A stretch of DNA of 64,000 nt from Pelagibacteraceae bacterium (GCA_022763425.1 JALEGD010000001.1:1-64000), one strand, 5' to 3'; counted from the first letter of the stretch, positions 16,438 through 25,086 are shown. Program-made: numbers and translations. The notes: generated by a model from the letters alone, not told the origin.

Positions 16438-17292
16438 TTAAATCGCTATTTTTTTAGCTTTTTCGATATATTTTTCACGCAACAACTTAGTGAATTTTCC
16501 TGGTTTTCCATCTCCAATTGTCGACTTATTGATTTTGATTACGGGTGTAACAAAAGTTGTGGCGCTTGTTACAAACGCTTCATCTGCGCTTTGTGCTTCG
16601 TTAATTGTAAAATTTTTAAAATCTACTTTGTAATTTAATTCCTCTGCACATTCGATAACTGCTTCTCTCGTAATTCCTCTTAATATTAAGTTATCAAACT
16701 GCCTTGTAATCACGGTTCCTTTTCTAATGATCCATGCATTATTAGATGTTCCTTCAGTAATATATCCATTTCTAACCATCCAAGCATCATCAAAACCTTT
16801 TTCAACTGCAGAGGATTTAGCAAATGAGGGATATAGAAGTTGTACTGTTTTGATGTCACAACGCTTCCATCTCATATCATCAATGGTCATAACTTTAATT
16901 CCTTTTAAAGCTGCATCATTTTGGAGTAGGTCTTTGACTTGTGTAAACGCTGTAACAGTCAGTTCTATTTTTTTGTCTGGAAAATCAAAACTTCTCTCGG
17001 CTACACCGCGTGAGACTTGAAGGTAAACCACACCTTCTTTCAAGTTATTTTTTTTTACTAGTTCTCTATGAAATAATTCAAGATCTTTATGGTCTAATAA
17101 TTTTGGATAATTTAGTTCTGTCATTGATCGATCAAGCCGTTTCATGTGATTTTTAAAATCTATTAACTTGCCGTCTAATACTGAAGTTACTTCATACAAT
17201 GCATCACTAAAGAGCAAAGCACGATCAAAAATTGAAACTTTTGCCTGCGCTTCATCAAGATACTCACCGTTTAAATAAACTGTTCTTCCCAT
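16438..17292 (-). CDS. dat: Class IV aminotransferase, D-amino acid aminotransferase type
   Basis: The 284-residue product begins 'VYLNGEYLDEAQAKVSIFDRALLFSDALYEV', as do D-alanine and branched-chain aminotransferases of fold type IV. The PLP lysine sits in 'RCDIKTVQLLYPSFAK', equivalent to DIKSLNLL in Bacillus D-amino acid aminotransferase, and 'GYITEGTSNNAWII' follows, as in that subgroup. It should interconvert D-alanine and D-glutamate with their 2-oxo acids for cell-wall supply or D-amino acid use. It lies 2 bases downstream of nadB, so it is probably cotranscribed. Confidence 0.88.
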   Translation of the reverse strand: MGRTVYLNGEYLDEAQAKVSIFDRALLFSDALYEVTSVLDGKLIDFKNHMKRLDRSMTELNYPKLLDHKDLELFHRELVKKNNLKEGVVYLQVSRGVAERSFDFPDKKIELTVTAFTQVKDLLQNDAALKGIKVMTIDDMRWKRCDIKTVQLLYPSFAKSSAVEKGFDDAWMVRNGYITEGTSNNAWIIRKGTVITRQFDNLILRGITREAVIECAEELNYKVDFKNFTINEAQSADEAFVTSATTFVTPVIKINKSTIGDGKPGKFTKLLREKYIEKAKKIAI

Positions 17293-17294
17293 AA

Positions 17295-18875
17295 TCAGAC
17301 GGCTTTTTTAAATTTTTTATCTAAGTAATCAACTAAATCATTTTGCTCAAAAATATTTCTTTTTAACAATTGACTATTTTGGCTTGGATAATCAGTTCTA
17401 AAATGAGTACCGCGACTTTCTTTTCTCTGTAGTGCGGCATAAGTAATGAGTTTGGACACAAGAAGCATATCTTTTAACTTTGCAGATAACTTATCTGCTT
17501 CTCTTTCTATTCGAAGAAACTCTATAAATGCTTGGTTCAAAGTAGACTCATTTCTTTCTACTCCAACAAATTTATTCATTGCAGATCTTAGTTGCCATAT
17601 ATATTTCTTGGCTCTAATTTTGCTTATTGTTTTCTCTTTAGGAATATAATTTTCTATATTGATTAATTTGTAACTCTGTTTTGGAGGTTCTGAATTTATT
17701 TTATTAGCAATTCGTCTTGAGAAGACAAATGCTTCTAAAAGAGAGTTACTTGCTAAACGATTTGCACCATGCGCTCCTGTTGAACTACATTCGCCACATG
17801 CCCATAAACCTTCAACACTTGTTTTTCCATCAATATCAACTTTGATACCACCCATATGATAATGAGCAGCTGGTATAATAGGTATCAAATCTTTCATTGG
17901 ATCAATAGAGGCTTGTTTTAAATAGTATGAAGCTGTTGGAAACATTGATTTAAAATCAATTTTAAAATGTCTACAATCTAAAAAAGTAGAATGGCCTTTT
18001 AGCTTATGATTATGAATTGATCTTGATACAATATCACGAGGAGCGAGCTCGCCTAAATCATTATCATCAAATACAAATCGATGATTATTTTCATCAATAA
18101 TAAAAGCACCTTCTCCTCTTATAGCTTCTGTTAATAATGGTGCTGGATCAATGCCAACATCTAAAGCTGTTGGGTGAAATTGAACGAACTCTAGATCGAC
18201 AAGTTTTGCGCCAGCTTGGGCAGCCATGGCAATTGCTTCTCCATACACATCTCTAGGATTGGTCGTATGAGCGTAAATGCTTCCTAATCCTCCGGTTGCA
18301 AGAATAATATTGGGCGATTGAAAAAATACAAAGTTATCAGCAACTTCATTTTTATGAATATGCCCCATTATTCCATGGCACTTATTATCTTTTTGAATGA
18401 TGTGATCGACAGAAACATCTTCAACAAAAGTAATGTGCCCTTGTTGTTTTGCATAATCAATGAGGTGACTGACTAAATATTTACCTGATTGATCTCCATT
18501 AATTTTTAACACTCTTCTATAAGAGTGTGCAGCTTCCTTAGATAATGTAAATTCATCATTATCTTTATCAAATCTTACTCCAATTTTTTCTAAAAATTTA
18601 ACTATATCCAAAGCATCATCAGTAATAACTTTCACAGCTTGTTCATTGCTTAATCCGGAACTGGCTTTTAAAGTATCCTCGAAATGTTTTTTTGGACTAT
18701 CTTCTTTTGTAACCGCTGCCGCAATACCACCTTGCGCCCACGCACTGGATGACATTTCTCCAAGTTTACGTTTTGTCACTAAAGTTACTTTTCTAGGGTA
18801 TAACGAAATCGCAGTCATTAATCCGGAAATTCCAGAGCCAACTATAACAACATCAGATTTATAAATACTTTCCAT
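17295..18875 (-). CDS. nadB: L-aspartate oxidase (NadB)
   Basis: The 526-residue flavoprotein has an N-terminal dinucleotide-binding 'VVIVGSGISGLMTAISL', the NadB-specific 'SSSAWAQGGIAAAV', 'RDVYGEAIAMAAQAGA', 'HYHMGGIKVD' and 'GANRLASNSLLEAFVFSRR'. A C-terminal helical domain characteristic of the succinate dehydrogenase/NadB family follows. It oxidises aspartate to iminoaspartate for de novo NAD synthesis. NadA and NadC are not adjacent. It is divergent from the TPR gene with 28 bases between start codons. Confidence 0.95.
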   Translation of the reverse strand: MESIYKSDVVIVGSGISGLMTAISLYPRKVTLVTKRKLGEMSSSAWAQGGIAAAVTKEDSPKKHFEDTLKASSGLSNEQAVKVITDDALDIVKFLEKIGVRFDKDNDEFTLSKEAAHSYRRVLKINGDQSGKYLVSHLIDYAKQQGHITFVEDVSVDHIIQKDNKCHGIMGHIHKNEVADNFVFFQSPNIILATGGLGSIYAHTTNPRDVYGEAIAMAAQAGAKLVDLEFVQFHPTALDVGIDPAPLLTEAIRGEGAFIIDENNHRFVFDDNDLGELAPRDIVSRSIHNHKLKGHSTFLDCRHFKIDFKSMFPTASYYLKQASIDPMKDLIPIIPAAHYHMGGIKVDIDGKTSVEGLWACGECSSTGAHGANRLASNSLLEAFVFSRRIANKINSEPPKQSYKLINIENYIPKEKTISKIRAKKYIWQLRSAMNKFVGVERNESTLNQAFIEFLRIEREADKLSAKLKDMLLVSKLITYAALQRKESRGTHFRTDYPSQNSQLLKRNIFEQNDLVDYLDKKFKKAV

Positions 18876-18903
18876 TGATAAATTTTAATATATATGGGTA
18901 TTT

Positions 18904-19338
18904 ATGAAAACTTTTTTAGTCCTTTTAGTGTCCTTTTTTTTATCACTCAACGCTTATGCCGCAGGAAGCGATGATGACAATACTGTTGTTAAACCAAGAG
19001 CGTATAAAAAAGCTGTAAAACTAATTAAAAAAGAAAATTATTCAGAAGCTGTAAAACTGTTAGAGGAAATTTTACAAAAAAATAAATATCAACAAGACCC
19101 TGATATCTTGAATGAATATGCCTTTGCTTTGAGAAAAAGTGGCGACCTTCCAAACGCTGAAATAAATTATAACAAAGCTTTAAAAATTGATCCAAACCAT
19201 AAAGGAGCTCTAGAATACTTAGGAGAACTCTATGTCGATACAAAAAGAAAAGATAAAGCTAATTTAATTTTGGTAAAATTAGAAAATTGTAAGTGTGAGG
19301 AATATTCTGAATTAAAATCTTATATTGCTAATAACTAG
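18904..19338 (+). CDS. Exported TPR-repeat protein
   Basis: The 144-residue protein has a Sec signal peptide ('LSLNAYA', cleavage near residue 20) and three TPR-like helical pairs, the clearest being 'AEINYNKALKIDPNHKGALEYLGELY'. A 'CKC' pair near the C-terminus could form a disulfide in the periplasm. TPR modules mediate protein contacts; the partner is unknown. Its stop overlaps that of the convergent hypothetical gene by 4 bases. Confidence 0.8.
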   Translation: MKTFLVLLVSFFLSLNAYAAGSDDDNTVVKPRAYKKAVKLIKKENYSEAVKLLEEILQKNKYQQDPDILNEYAFALRKSGDLPNAEINYNKALKIDPNHKGALEYLGELYVDTKRKDKANLILVKLENCKCEEYSELKSYIANN

Positions 19339-20045
19339 TTAGCTGCCTCCAGTAACCTTAATACACATTCACCGAATTTTTCTGTCTTTGGCTTAAAACC
19401 TAAATCCTCACATTGTTTTTTATATTTATCTAAATTTACATTTTTTGAAGATTTGCTTTTTTCTTTTTTTGGACGGTCTATATCTTTGCCAACTTCTTTT
19501 AGAACTTTAGCAAACTCATACTTTGAAAAATTTATAAATTTTATAGAACATTTTTTTGTATCAGAAATTTTTAATTCTTTACCGTCTTCTGTTTTTAAGT
19601 TCTTGACTTTAGTTTCATTACAATGATCTAAGGCCATATTTATAAAAGTATTTTTTGGTAAATCTGCATCATCTACAATTTTAGGTTTTAAATAATTACA
19701 TTTTTGTAAATTTAATGGACCGACGATTAAACCTTTTTTACCGACACATTTTGATTTTTTATCTCCAAAAAAATGGTGTTTGCTATTGTAGATATGTTGG
19801 TTGACAGTTTCTTTTCCATTAACTGTCATTTTTTGTGACAATAACGCTAAATATTTAGGTTTTATCTCTAAATGTTCTTCAAGCTTAAACCAGTACGCTT
19901 TAGTTTTCGAATAATCGTCCGCGTATGCATCTTTTTTATTATAGCCTAAATTTACTAATTCTTTGTAATCATCAGGTCCTAATCTCTTTTCCGCAAAGCT
20001 AGGAGAGGATAAAAATACTATAAAAATAAATATAATTCTAAACAT
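19335..20045 (-). CDS. Exported hypothetical protein
   Basis: The 236-residue protein has an N-terminal signal peptide ('FLSSPSFA', cleavage near residue 18), then a polar, lysine-rich mature part containing five cysteines. A linker rich in Lys and Ser (about residues 190-206) precedes a C-terminal 'KKQCEDLGFKPKTEKFGECVLRLLE', which resembles the short Cys-pair tails seen in several small alphaproteobacterial exported proteins. I do not recognise the family. Confidence 0.65.
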   Translation of the reverse strand: MFRIIFIFIVFLSSPSFAEKRLGPDDYKELVNLGYNKKDAYADDYSKTKAYWFKLEEHLEIKPKYLALLSQKMTVNGKETVNQHIYNSKHHFFGDKKSKCVGKKGLIVGPLNLQKCNYLKPKIVDDADLPKNTFINMALDHCNETKVKNLKTEDGKELKISDTKKCSIKFINFSKYEFAKVLKEVGKDIDRPKKEKSKSSKNVNLDKYKKQCEDLGFKPKTEKFGECVLRLLEAAN

Positions 20046-20064
20046 CTGCTAATTTTTGTATCAA

Positions 20065-20093
20065 TTGACTTTATATAGTCAACATAGTTAAAT
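20065..20093 (+). promoter_or_regulatory. Inverted-repeat promoter candidate before the TauD-like gene
   Basis: TTGACT (20065-20070) and its inverted copy AGTCAA (20077-20082) flank TTATAT. The first arm can act as a -35 with TTAAAT at 20088-20093 (17-base spacer) for the plus-strand gene. The palindrome could also be an operator shared by the two divergent genes. The -10 lies very close to the ATG at 20100, which would leave almost no leader. Confidence 0.35.
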
Positions 20094-20099
20094 AATAAC

Positions 20100-20912
20100 A
20101 TGTACAATCATATTAAAGTTACTCCTAATAAAAATAACGTCGGCGCAATCATTGAAGCTGAATTGTCAAAATTTAATAATGACATTATAGAAGAAGTTAA
20201 AGATGCATTGGCTGAATACGGTGTAGTTTTTTTTAGAAATCAGAAATTAGACTCAGAAACTTATATTAAGTTTGCAAAACAATTTGGTCCTCTAGCCGAA
20301 TATCCGATGCTTGAAGGTTTAGAAGGTCACCCTGAAATTACTGTTGTTGAAAAAAAACCAGATGAGCAGATTATGTTTGGAGAAGGTTGGCATACAGATT
20401 CTACCTACACAAAAGAACCACCAAGATTTACCATGTTATATTCGGTTAAAACTCCTGAAAAAGGTAAAGGAAATACTCTTTTTGCATCCCAATATAGAAG
20501 TTACGAAACTCTTGATGATAGCATGAAAGAAAAATTAAAAAATTTGAAAGCAGTTTTTAGCGCTGATGGTCCAATTTCAAAAACAAGAAATAATAGAGTA
20601 AAAGAAAAAGGAACAGGAATTGATCCAAAATCACTAAGCGCAATTCATAATATTGTTAAAGAAAATGAAAGAAATAAAAAAAAATCTCTTTATTTGTCAC
20701 CAGGTCATGCAATTAAAATTTGCGATATTGATGATGAAGAGAGTAAAAAATTAATGAAAGAATTAGTTGAACATCAAACTAAAGATGAATTTATTTATGG
20801 TTTTGAATGGGAGCCAAATTGTTTAGCCTTATGGTCAAATTATTCAGTGCTTCACAATCCTGTAAATGATTTTAATGCACACCGTGTAATGCATAGAATT
20901 ACTATTCAGTAA
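20100..20912 (+). CDS. TauD/TfdA-family 2-oxoglutarate-dependent dioxygenase
   Basis: The 270-residue protein has the non-haem iron facial triad: HxD in 'GWHTDSTYTKEPPRFTML' and the distal histidine in 'LHNPVNDFNAHRVMHRITI', with an arginine for 2-oxoglutarate in the same C-terminal stretch. The N-terminus 'ALAEYGVVFFRNQKLDSETYIKFAKQFGPL' is typical. It hydroxylates a small molecule with release of CO2 and succinate; family members release sulfite from taurine or open aryloxyacetates. No transporter is adjacent, so the substrate is open. It ends one base before the convergent SDR stop. Confidence 0.9.
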   Translation: MYNHIKVTPNKNNVGAIIEAELSKFNNDIIEEVKDALAEYGVVFFRNQKLDSETYIKFAKQFGPLAEYPMLEGLEGHPEITVVEKKPDEQIMFGEGWHTDSTYTKEPPRFTMLYSVKTPEKGKGNTLFASQYRSYETLDDSMKEKLKNLKAVFSADGPISKTRNNRVKEKGTGIDPKSLSAIHNIVKENERNKKKSLYLSPGHAIKICDIDDEESKKLMKELVEHQTKDEFIYGFEWEPNCLALWSNYSVLHNPVNDFNAHRVMHRITIQ

Positions 20913-21605
20913 TTACCAAGGTAACTCAGATCCATCCCAATTAAAAAACTTTCCAGTTTGAGATTGATCAACTGAATTAATAATTTTAACTAAGTGTTTT
21001 GCAGACTCTTCTGGTTCTTGAATTTTAAGATTAGTTTTTTGGAATGGTTGAGATAAATTTGATTTAACCGTTCCAGGATGAAGAGCTAAAAATATTGCCT
21101 GCTTATTTTTTACCTTCATTTCTATCGATGCTGTTTTTATCAGTTGATTTAAAGCTGCTTTTGAGGCGCGATAAGAATACCATCCACCAAAACCATTATC
21201 ACTAATTGACCCAACTTTAGCTGACAAAGTTGCAAAAACTGATTTATTTTCACTATCAAGCAAAGGAACAAAATGCTTAATTAAAAGCGCTGGTCCAATT
21301 GAATTGATTAAAAAGTTTTTTTTTGCAAAACTAATATCGATACTTTTTAGAGTTTTTTCTGGCATTGAGTCATCATGATGGAGAATTCCCGTTGCATCAA
21401 ATAAAATTGAAATTGGCTTATTTTTGTTTTTTATAAACTCTGTAGTTTTTATGATTGTATTTTCATCATTAAAATCGATTGAGGGATTAGTTTTGGTTCC
21501 GATTTTTAAAACTTCCTTAAACCCAAGTTTTTCTAATTCATTTGCAATAGCATTTCCTATTGCTCCTGTTCCACCAACAATAACTGCTAAATTTTCTATA
21601 TTCAT
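20913..21605 (-). CDS. Short-chain dehydrogenase/reductase
   Basis: The 230-residue Rossmann protein has an N-terminal cofactor motif 'VIVGGTGAIGNAIANEL' (GGxGxIG) and the catalytic YxxxK in 'GWYSYRASKAALNQLI', with serine upstream in 'FATLSAKVGS'. It belongs to the C-factor-like SDR group that acts on unidentified carbonyl or alcohol substrates. Its ATG directly abuts the T-tract of the metY terminator region in the same transcript direction, leaving no room for a ribosome binding site, so translation may be leaderless or coupled. Confidence 0.85.
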   Translation of the reverse strand: MNIENLAVIVGGTGAIGNAIANELEKLGFKEVLKIGTKTNPSIDFNDENTIIKTTEFIKNKNKPISILFDATGILHHDDSMPEKTLKSIDISFAKKNFLINSIGPALLIKHFVPLLDSENKSVFATLSAKVGSISDNGFGGWYSYRASKAALNQLIKTASIEMKVKNKQAIFLALHPGTVKSNLSQPFQKTNLKIQEPEESAKHLVKIINSVDQSQTGKFFNWDGSELPW

Positions 21606-21640
21606 AAAAAAAGGCCGTAATTAATATTACGGCCTTTTTA
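21606..21640 (-). terminator. Hairpin terminator with T-tract touching the SDR start codon
   Basis: On both strands the stem AAAAAGGCCGTAAT / ATTACGGCCTTTTT pairs over 14 bp around a 4-base loop. It lies 13 bases after the metY stop and ends that transcript in minus-strand sense. Seven Ts run directly into the ATG of the SDR gene at 21605. Confidence 0.88.
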
Positions 21641-21653
21641 AAATTAATCAAAC

Positions 21654-22952
21654 TTATGCGTTTAATGCTTGATCTAAATCAGCAATGATATCATCTGGAT
21701 GCTCGATACCAATTGACAATCTTACATAACCTGGCGTTACACCAGCTTTAAGCATATCTGCTTCACTTAACTGCGAGTGAGTTGTACTTGCTGGGTGAAT
21801 AGCAAGAGATCTTGCATCACCAATATTTGCAACATGGTAAAGCATTTTTAAATTATCAATGAATTTTTTACCTGCTTCTAATCCACCTTTAAGCTCGATA
21901 CCCATTAAAGCACCATTTCCACCTTTGAAATATCTTTTCGCTCTATCTCCTATTTCACCTTCGTGAAGAGATGAGTAAATTACTTTATCGACTTTAGAAT
22001 GTTTTTGCAAAAAGTCTTTTACCTTTTCAGCATTAGAACAATGTTGCTTCATTCTTAAAGCTACCGTTTCTAACCCTTGAATAATTTGAAAAGAGTTAAA
22101 AGGACTAATAGCAGAACCAAGATCTCTTAACAAAACAACTCTTGCTCTGATAATAAAAGGAATATTAGCACCAGTTAATTGTGGAACTGCATCTCCCCAA
22201 ACTGCACCATGATAAGATGCATCGGGTTGCCAAATATTTGGTTGTCTATCTTTATTAACAGACCAATCAAATTGACCTGAGTCTACAATAATTCCACCAA
22301 TACTATTTCCATGTCCTCCAATAAACTTAGTAAGTGAATGCATAACAATTGCTGCACCGTGTTCAATTGGCTTGCAAATCACGGGACAAGCGGTGTTATC
22401 CATAACTAGAGGAATACCAAGTGGCCTTCCAATATCTGCAACTTCCTTAATTGGGAAAACTCTTAAAGATGGGTTTGGAAGAGTTTCTGCATAAAATAAT
22501 CTTGTTTTATCATCAACTGCTTTTTTAAAATTTTCTGGATCAGCTGGATCTGCATAACGAACTTCAATGCCCATAGCTTTTAGAGTGTTGTTAAATAAGT
22601 TTACTGTTCCACCATATAAATCAGTTGAAGCAACTACGTTATCACCTGCATTACATAAATTCTGAATTACAAATGCAGACGCTGCTTGACCTGAACTTAC
22701 GCATAAGCCAGCAACTCCACCTTCTAATGCAGCTACTCTTTCCTCCAACACATTATTTGTTGGATTCATAATTCTTGTATAAATGTTACCAAACTCCTTT
22801 AGGCCAAATAAATTTGCAGCATGTTCTGCAGAATTAAACTGGAATGAAGTTGTTTGGTGAATTGGAACTGCTACAGAAGTTTGACTTTCGTCTCTTCTAA
22901 AAGTTCCTCCATGAAGACCTATCGTCTCTGGATTTTTGCTTTCTGTTGTCAT
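21654..22952 (-). CDS. metY: O-acetylhomoserine sulfhydrylase (MetY)
   Basis: The 432-residue protein is a Cys/Met-metabolism PLP enzyme of the MetY length class (longer than MetB/MetC). Signatures are 'TTSFQFNSAEHAANLFGLKEFGNIYTRIMNPTN', 'ALEGGVAGLCVSSGQAA', the PLP lysine in 'MHSLTKFIGGHGNSIGG' and 'RLSIGIEHPDDIIADLDQAL'. It makes homocysteine from O-acetylhomoserine and sulfide. A strong AAGGAG precedes the ATG and a SAM-binding riboswitch-like element lies in the leader, which fits feedback by S-adenosylmethionine. Confidence 0.95.
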   Translation of the reverse strand: MTTESKNPETIGLHGGTFRRDESQTSVAVPIHQTTSFQFNSAEHAANLFGLKEFGNIYTRIMNPTNNVLEERVAALEGGVAGLCVSSGQAASAFVIQNLCNAGDNVVASTDLYGGTVNLFNNTLKAMGIEVRYADPADPENFKKAVDDKTRLFYAETLPNPSLRVFPIKEVADIGRPLGIPLVMDNTACPVICKPIEHGAAIVMHSLTKFIGGHGNSIGGIIVDSGQFDWSVNKDRQPNIWQPDASYHGAVWGDAVPQLTGANIPFIIRARVVLLRDLGSAISPFNSFQIIQGLETVALRMKQHCSNAEKVKDFLQKHSKVDKVIYSSLHEGEIGDRAKRYFKGGNGALMGIELKGGLEAGKKFIDNLKMLYHVANIGDARSLAIHPASTTHSQLSEADMLKAGVTPGYVRLSIGIEHPDDIIADLDQALNA

Positions 22953-22992
22953 TGTTTCTCCTTAGTTATTCATTTTAGTCAAAATGATTATC

Positions 22993-23060
22993 TAAGCTTT
23001 TGGGTAGTACGCTTTAGCTGTATCTTAGTCCGCAAGCTGTCTCAAATCGACATCGAGTTT
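22993..23060 (-). promoter_or_regulatory. SAM-II/SAM-V-like riboswitch upstream of metY
   Basis: The minus-strand leader reads TTTGAGACAGCTTGCGG, then ACTAAGATACAGCTAAAGCG. The GCTAAA core near the 3' side, the AGCTT/AAGC complementarity and the position before metY match the compact pseudoknotted SAM-II/SAM-V riboswitches known from marine alphaproteobacteria; SAM-V was first described in Pelagibacter. A later AAGCTTAG can pair with the GCTT and CTAAG segments, offering an alternative fold ahead of the AAGGAG site. This suggests translational control. The class assignment (II or V) is by eye. Confidence 0.72.
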
Positions 23061-23069
23061 GTATATTTT

Positions 23070-23258
23070 TTATGAATTTGAATCAAGTAGTTGTTTAATT
23101 TTTTTTCTAAATTTCTCGTCCACTGTAAAATAATGATCCCGCTCTTCATGGAGAGATTCACCTGTAGAGTGATATTTTTTTAAATGCTGATAGAAAGATT
23201 TTATATCTACCTCAATTTCATTATGGCTATCATCTAAGATTTTTACTTTTTTAGTCAT
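23070..23258 (-). CDS. Small conserved-looking hypothetical protein
   Basis: The 62-residue, charged, soluble protein contains 'IKSFYQHLKKYHSTGESLHEE' and 'YFTVDEKFRKKIKQLL'. It starts at an ATG overlapping the stop of the preceding gene by 4 bases, which supports real translation as the last member of a four-gene operon. I do not recognise it. Confidence 0.65.
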   Translation of the reverse strand: MTKKVKILDDSHNEIEVDIKSFYQHLKKYHSTGESLHEERDHYFTVDEKFRKKIKQLLDSNS

Positions 23259-23947
23259 TCTATTTTATTATCAAAATAATAACTAAAATTTTTGCTTAAT
23301 AAACTGTCAATCCTATAAAAGTTTGAAATTAAAAAAGGTCTTCTGGCATGCACCCTATCGTTAACCCATTTACTCGACCAACCTTTAGTTGTTTTTACGC
23401 ATAGGTTTGCAAAATTATTTATTTTAAATTTATCTTGAATTTGAAAACAACCATTTAAGAAAATGTCTACATAAGATTGGACAATAGGATGTTTTTCATC
23501 AGGATTTAAAATGTTATCTTTTTTTGCGGCATATACCCAAAAATTTTTATTTTTAGTTTGTACTTTCTTATTAAAAAAATCTAATTCCTCAGCCTTTACC
23601 TTAGATCTACAATATCCTCGCTCTCTTTTATCTAATTTTAAAATACCCTCTACACTTAATGGATAATATACGGCATTTACGCTTGAACCGACTTTCTTAG
23701 AGATAGTTAAAAATGTAATTTTATATCTTGTGCTTCTTTGACCCCATTCTCTTTGAAAATTTTTGATTAATATAGGTTTAACATTTTTTGCATTTTTATT
23801 TGTTCTAGTTCTAGACTCTTTTTCCATCAAACTTCCATACCCAATGATAAAATTTTTTGAGCCTTTTTTGGGTATTTGATTACATGTGTCTGCAAAGACA
23901 TTCGTGTTTAAAAAAATCAATACAAATAACAGCATAAATATTTTCAT
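23255..23947 (-). CDS. Exported gamma-glutamylcyclotransferase-like protein
   Basis: The 230-residue protein has a signal peptide ('FLNTNVFA', about residue 19) followed by the GGCT-like hallmark 'FIIGYGSLM' and, further on, 'ERGYCR', whose glutamate is placed like the catalytic acid of the family. Members release 5-oxoproline from gamma-glutamyl compounds, but the periplasmic location would be unusual and other AIG2/GGCT-like proteins have unknown substrates. It is coupled by 4-base overlaps to the kinase gene before it and the 62-residue ORF after it. Confidence 0.7.
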   Translation of the reverse strand: MKIFMLLFVLIFLNTNVFADTCNQIPKKGSKNFIIGYGSLMEKESRTRTNKNAKNVKPILIKNFQREWGQRSTRYKITFLTISKKVGSSVNAVYYPLSVEGILKLDKRERGYCRSKVKAEELDFFNKKVQTKNKNFWVYAAKKDNILNPDEKHPIVQSYVDIFLNGCFQIQDKFKINNFANLCVKTTKGWSSKWVNDRVHARRPFLISNFYRIDSLLSKNFSYYFDNKIE

Positions 23948-24753
23948 TTTATAAACCTTAATTTTCTAAAATTATGTTTAGTATCTATAGAAATATAACT
24001 ATTAAAACTTTTTTTATAATCTTTTAATAAATCCATCGTAATTCTTTGATAGAAACTTATAAATTTCTTAAGTTCATTATTATTCATCCTCAATTTTTTT
24101 GGAATTTGTTGCTCTTGTTTTTTTCTCCAATAAAAAACTTGATTAAATGAAGGGATTTTTAAAAAGATTGAAAAGTCAGATTTTTTATAAATCAAAGATG
24201 CATATTTCTTGCTCACCTGATTCACATGATTTCTCCATTTCAAATTTTTGTCTAATAATCTTTCCATTTGATTTACAGGTTTTTTTAATCTTGAGATAGA
24301 ACTCCCCTGATAACCGACACACCACCCTTCTAAAATAAAAATATCATATGGAAAATTTAGATTTATAAATTTTGATTTTAAAACATCGTCATGCCCTTTG
24401 GAAAATAATGGTAATTTAAATTTATTTCTTTTCTTAGATTTAAATTTTTTAAGAACTTCTTTTAATAATTTAAGATTATGGGTACCCGGTACACCTCTAG
24501 TTAAAAATAAATTTGAAATTTTATTAGATAAATTTTTCCTATCTTTTTTGCCTAAATAAAAATTATCAATAGATAAGACAAGCACCTTTAGCTTATTTTT
24601 TTGTAGCTCACTTTTTACATGAGATGAAAATGTAGTTTTGCCTGATCCTTGAGGGCCAGAGATTAAACAAAAAATATTTTTTCTTTTCTTTCTTAAATCA
24701 ATAATTTTATCGGTAACTTCTTTAACCGTATTTAAATAGGATTTGTTGATCAC
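23944..24753 (-). CDS. P-loop kinase, D-glycerate 3-kinase (GLYK) type
   Basis: The 269-residue protein has a Walker A 'ISGPQGSGKTTFSSHV', a 'LSIDNFYL' switch-like strand and 'LTRGVPGTHNLKLL' and 'FILEGWCVGYQG', the order found in plant/yeast-type D-glycerate 3-kinases and their bacterial relatives. It would phosphorylate D-glycerate to 3-phosphoglycerate, feeding lower glycolysis. Four-base overlaps join it to the lipoprotein gene upstream and the exported GGCT-like gene downstream. Confidence 0.78.
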   Translation of the reverse strand: MINKSYLNTVKEVTDKIIDLRKKRKNIFCLISGPQGSGKTTFSSHVKSELQKNKLKVLVLSIDNFYLGKKDRKNLSNKISNLFLTRGVPGTHNLKLLKEVLKKFKSKKRNKFKLPLFSKGHDDVLKSKFINLNFPYDIFILEGWCVGYQGSSISRLKKPVNQMERLLDKNLKWRNHVNQVSKKYASLIYKKSDFSIFLKIPSFNQVFYWRKKQEQQIPKKLRMNNNELKKFISFYQRITMDLLKDYKKSFNSYISIDTKHNFRKLRFIK

Positions 24754-25058
24754 TTATTAATACAATTTTGACTGTCGAATTTTTCAACAATATCTTTTTT
24801 TGGATTAATATAGAATCTTCTCTCGCAAGTTATGATTAACTGGCTTTTTTTATAAACATAAATTTTATAAGGAGAATTAAAAATAATATTTGTAGGCTCG
24901 CCTAGTCGCTCTTTTAATGATGAGCTCTTTTTTCCAAGATATTGTTCGAGTATAGATTTTTCTTTTTCTTGAGATTTAGAGATTTCTTTATCAACGTAAG
25001 CACATTGGGTAGTAAAGAATATTAACGTGAGTATTGTTAATTTTTTAAAAATATCCAT
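24750..25058 (-). CDS. Small lipoprotein
   Basis: The 102-residue protein has a short hydrophobic leader and a lipobox-like 'FFTTQC' with the cysteine at about residue 19. The remainder 'LGKKSSSLKERLGEPTNI' resembles the small SmpA/OmlA-like fold seen in many outer-membrane lipoproteins. It leads a four-gene minus-strand operon and is divergent from lhgO with 28 bases between starts. Exact role unknown. Confidence 0.65.
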   Translation of the reverse strand: MDIFKKLTILTLIFFTTQCAYVDKEISKSQEKEKSILEQYLGKKSSSLKERLGEPTNIIFNSPYKIYVYKKSQLIITCERRFYINPKKDIVEKFDSQNCINK

Positions 25059-25086
25059 AACCTTATTTTATATTTTTTAAAAACGA

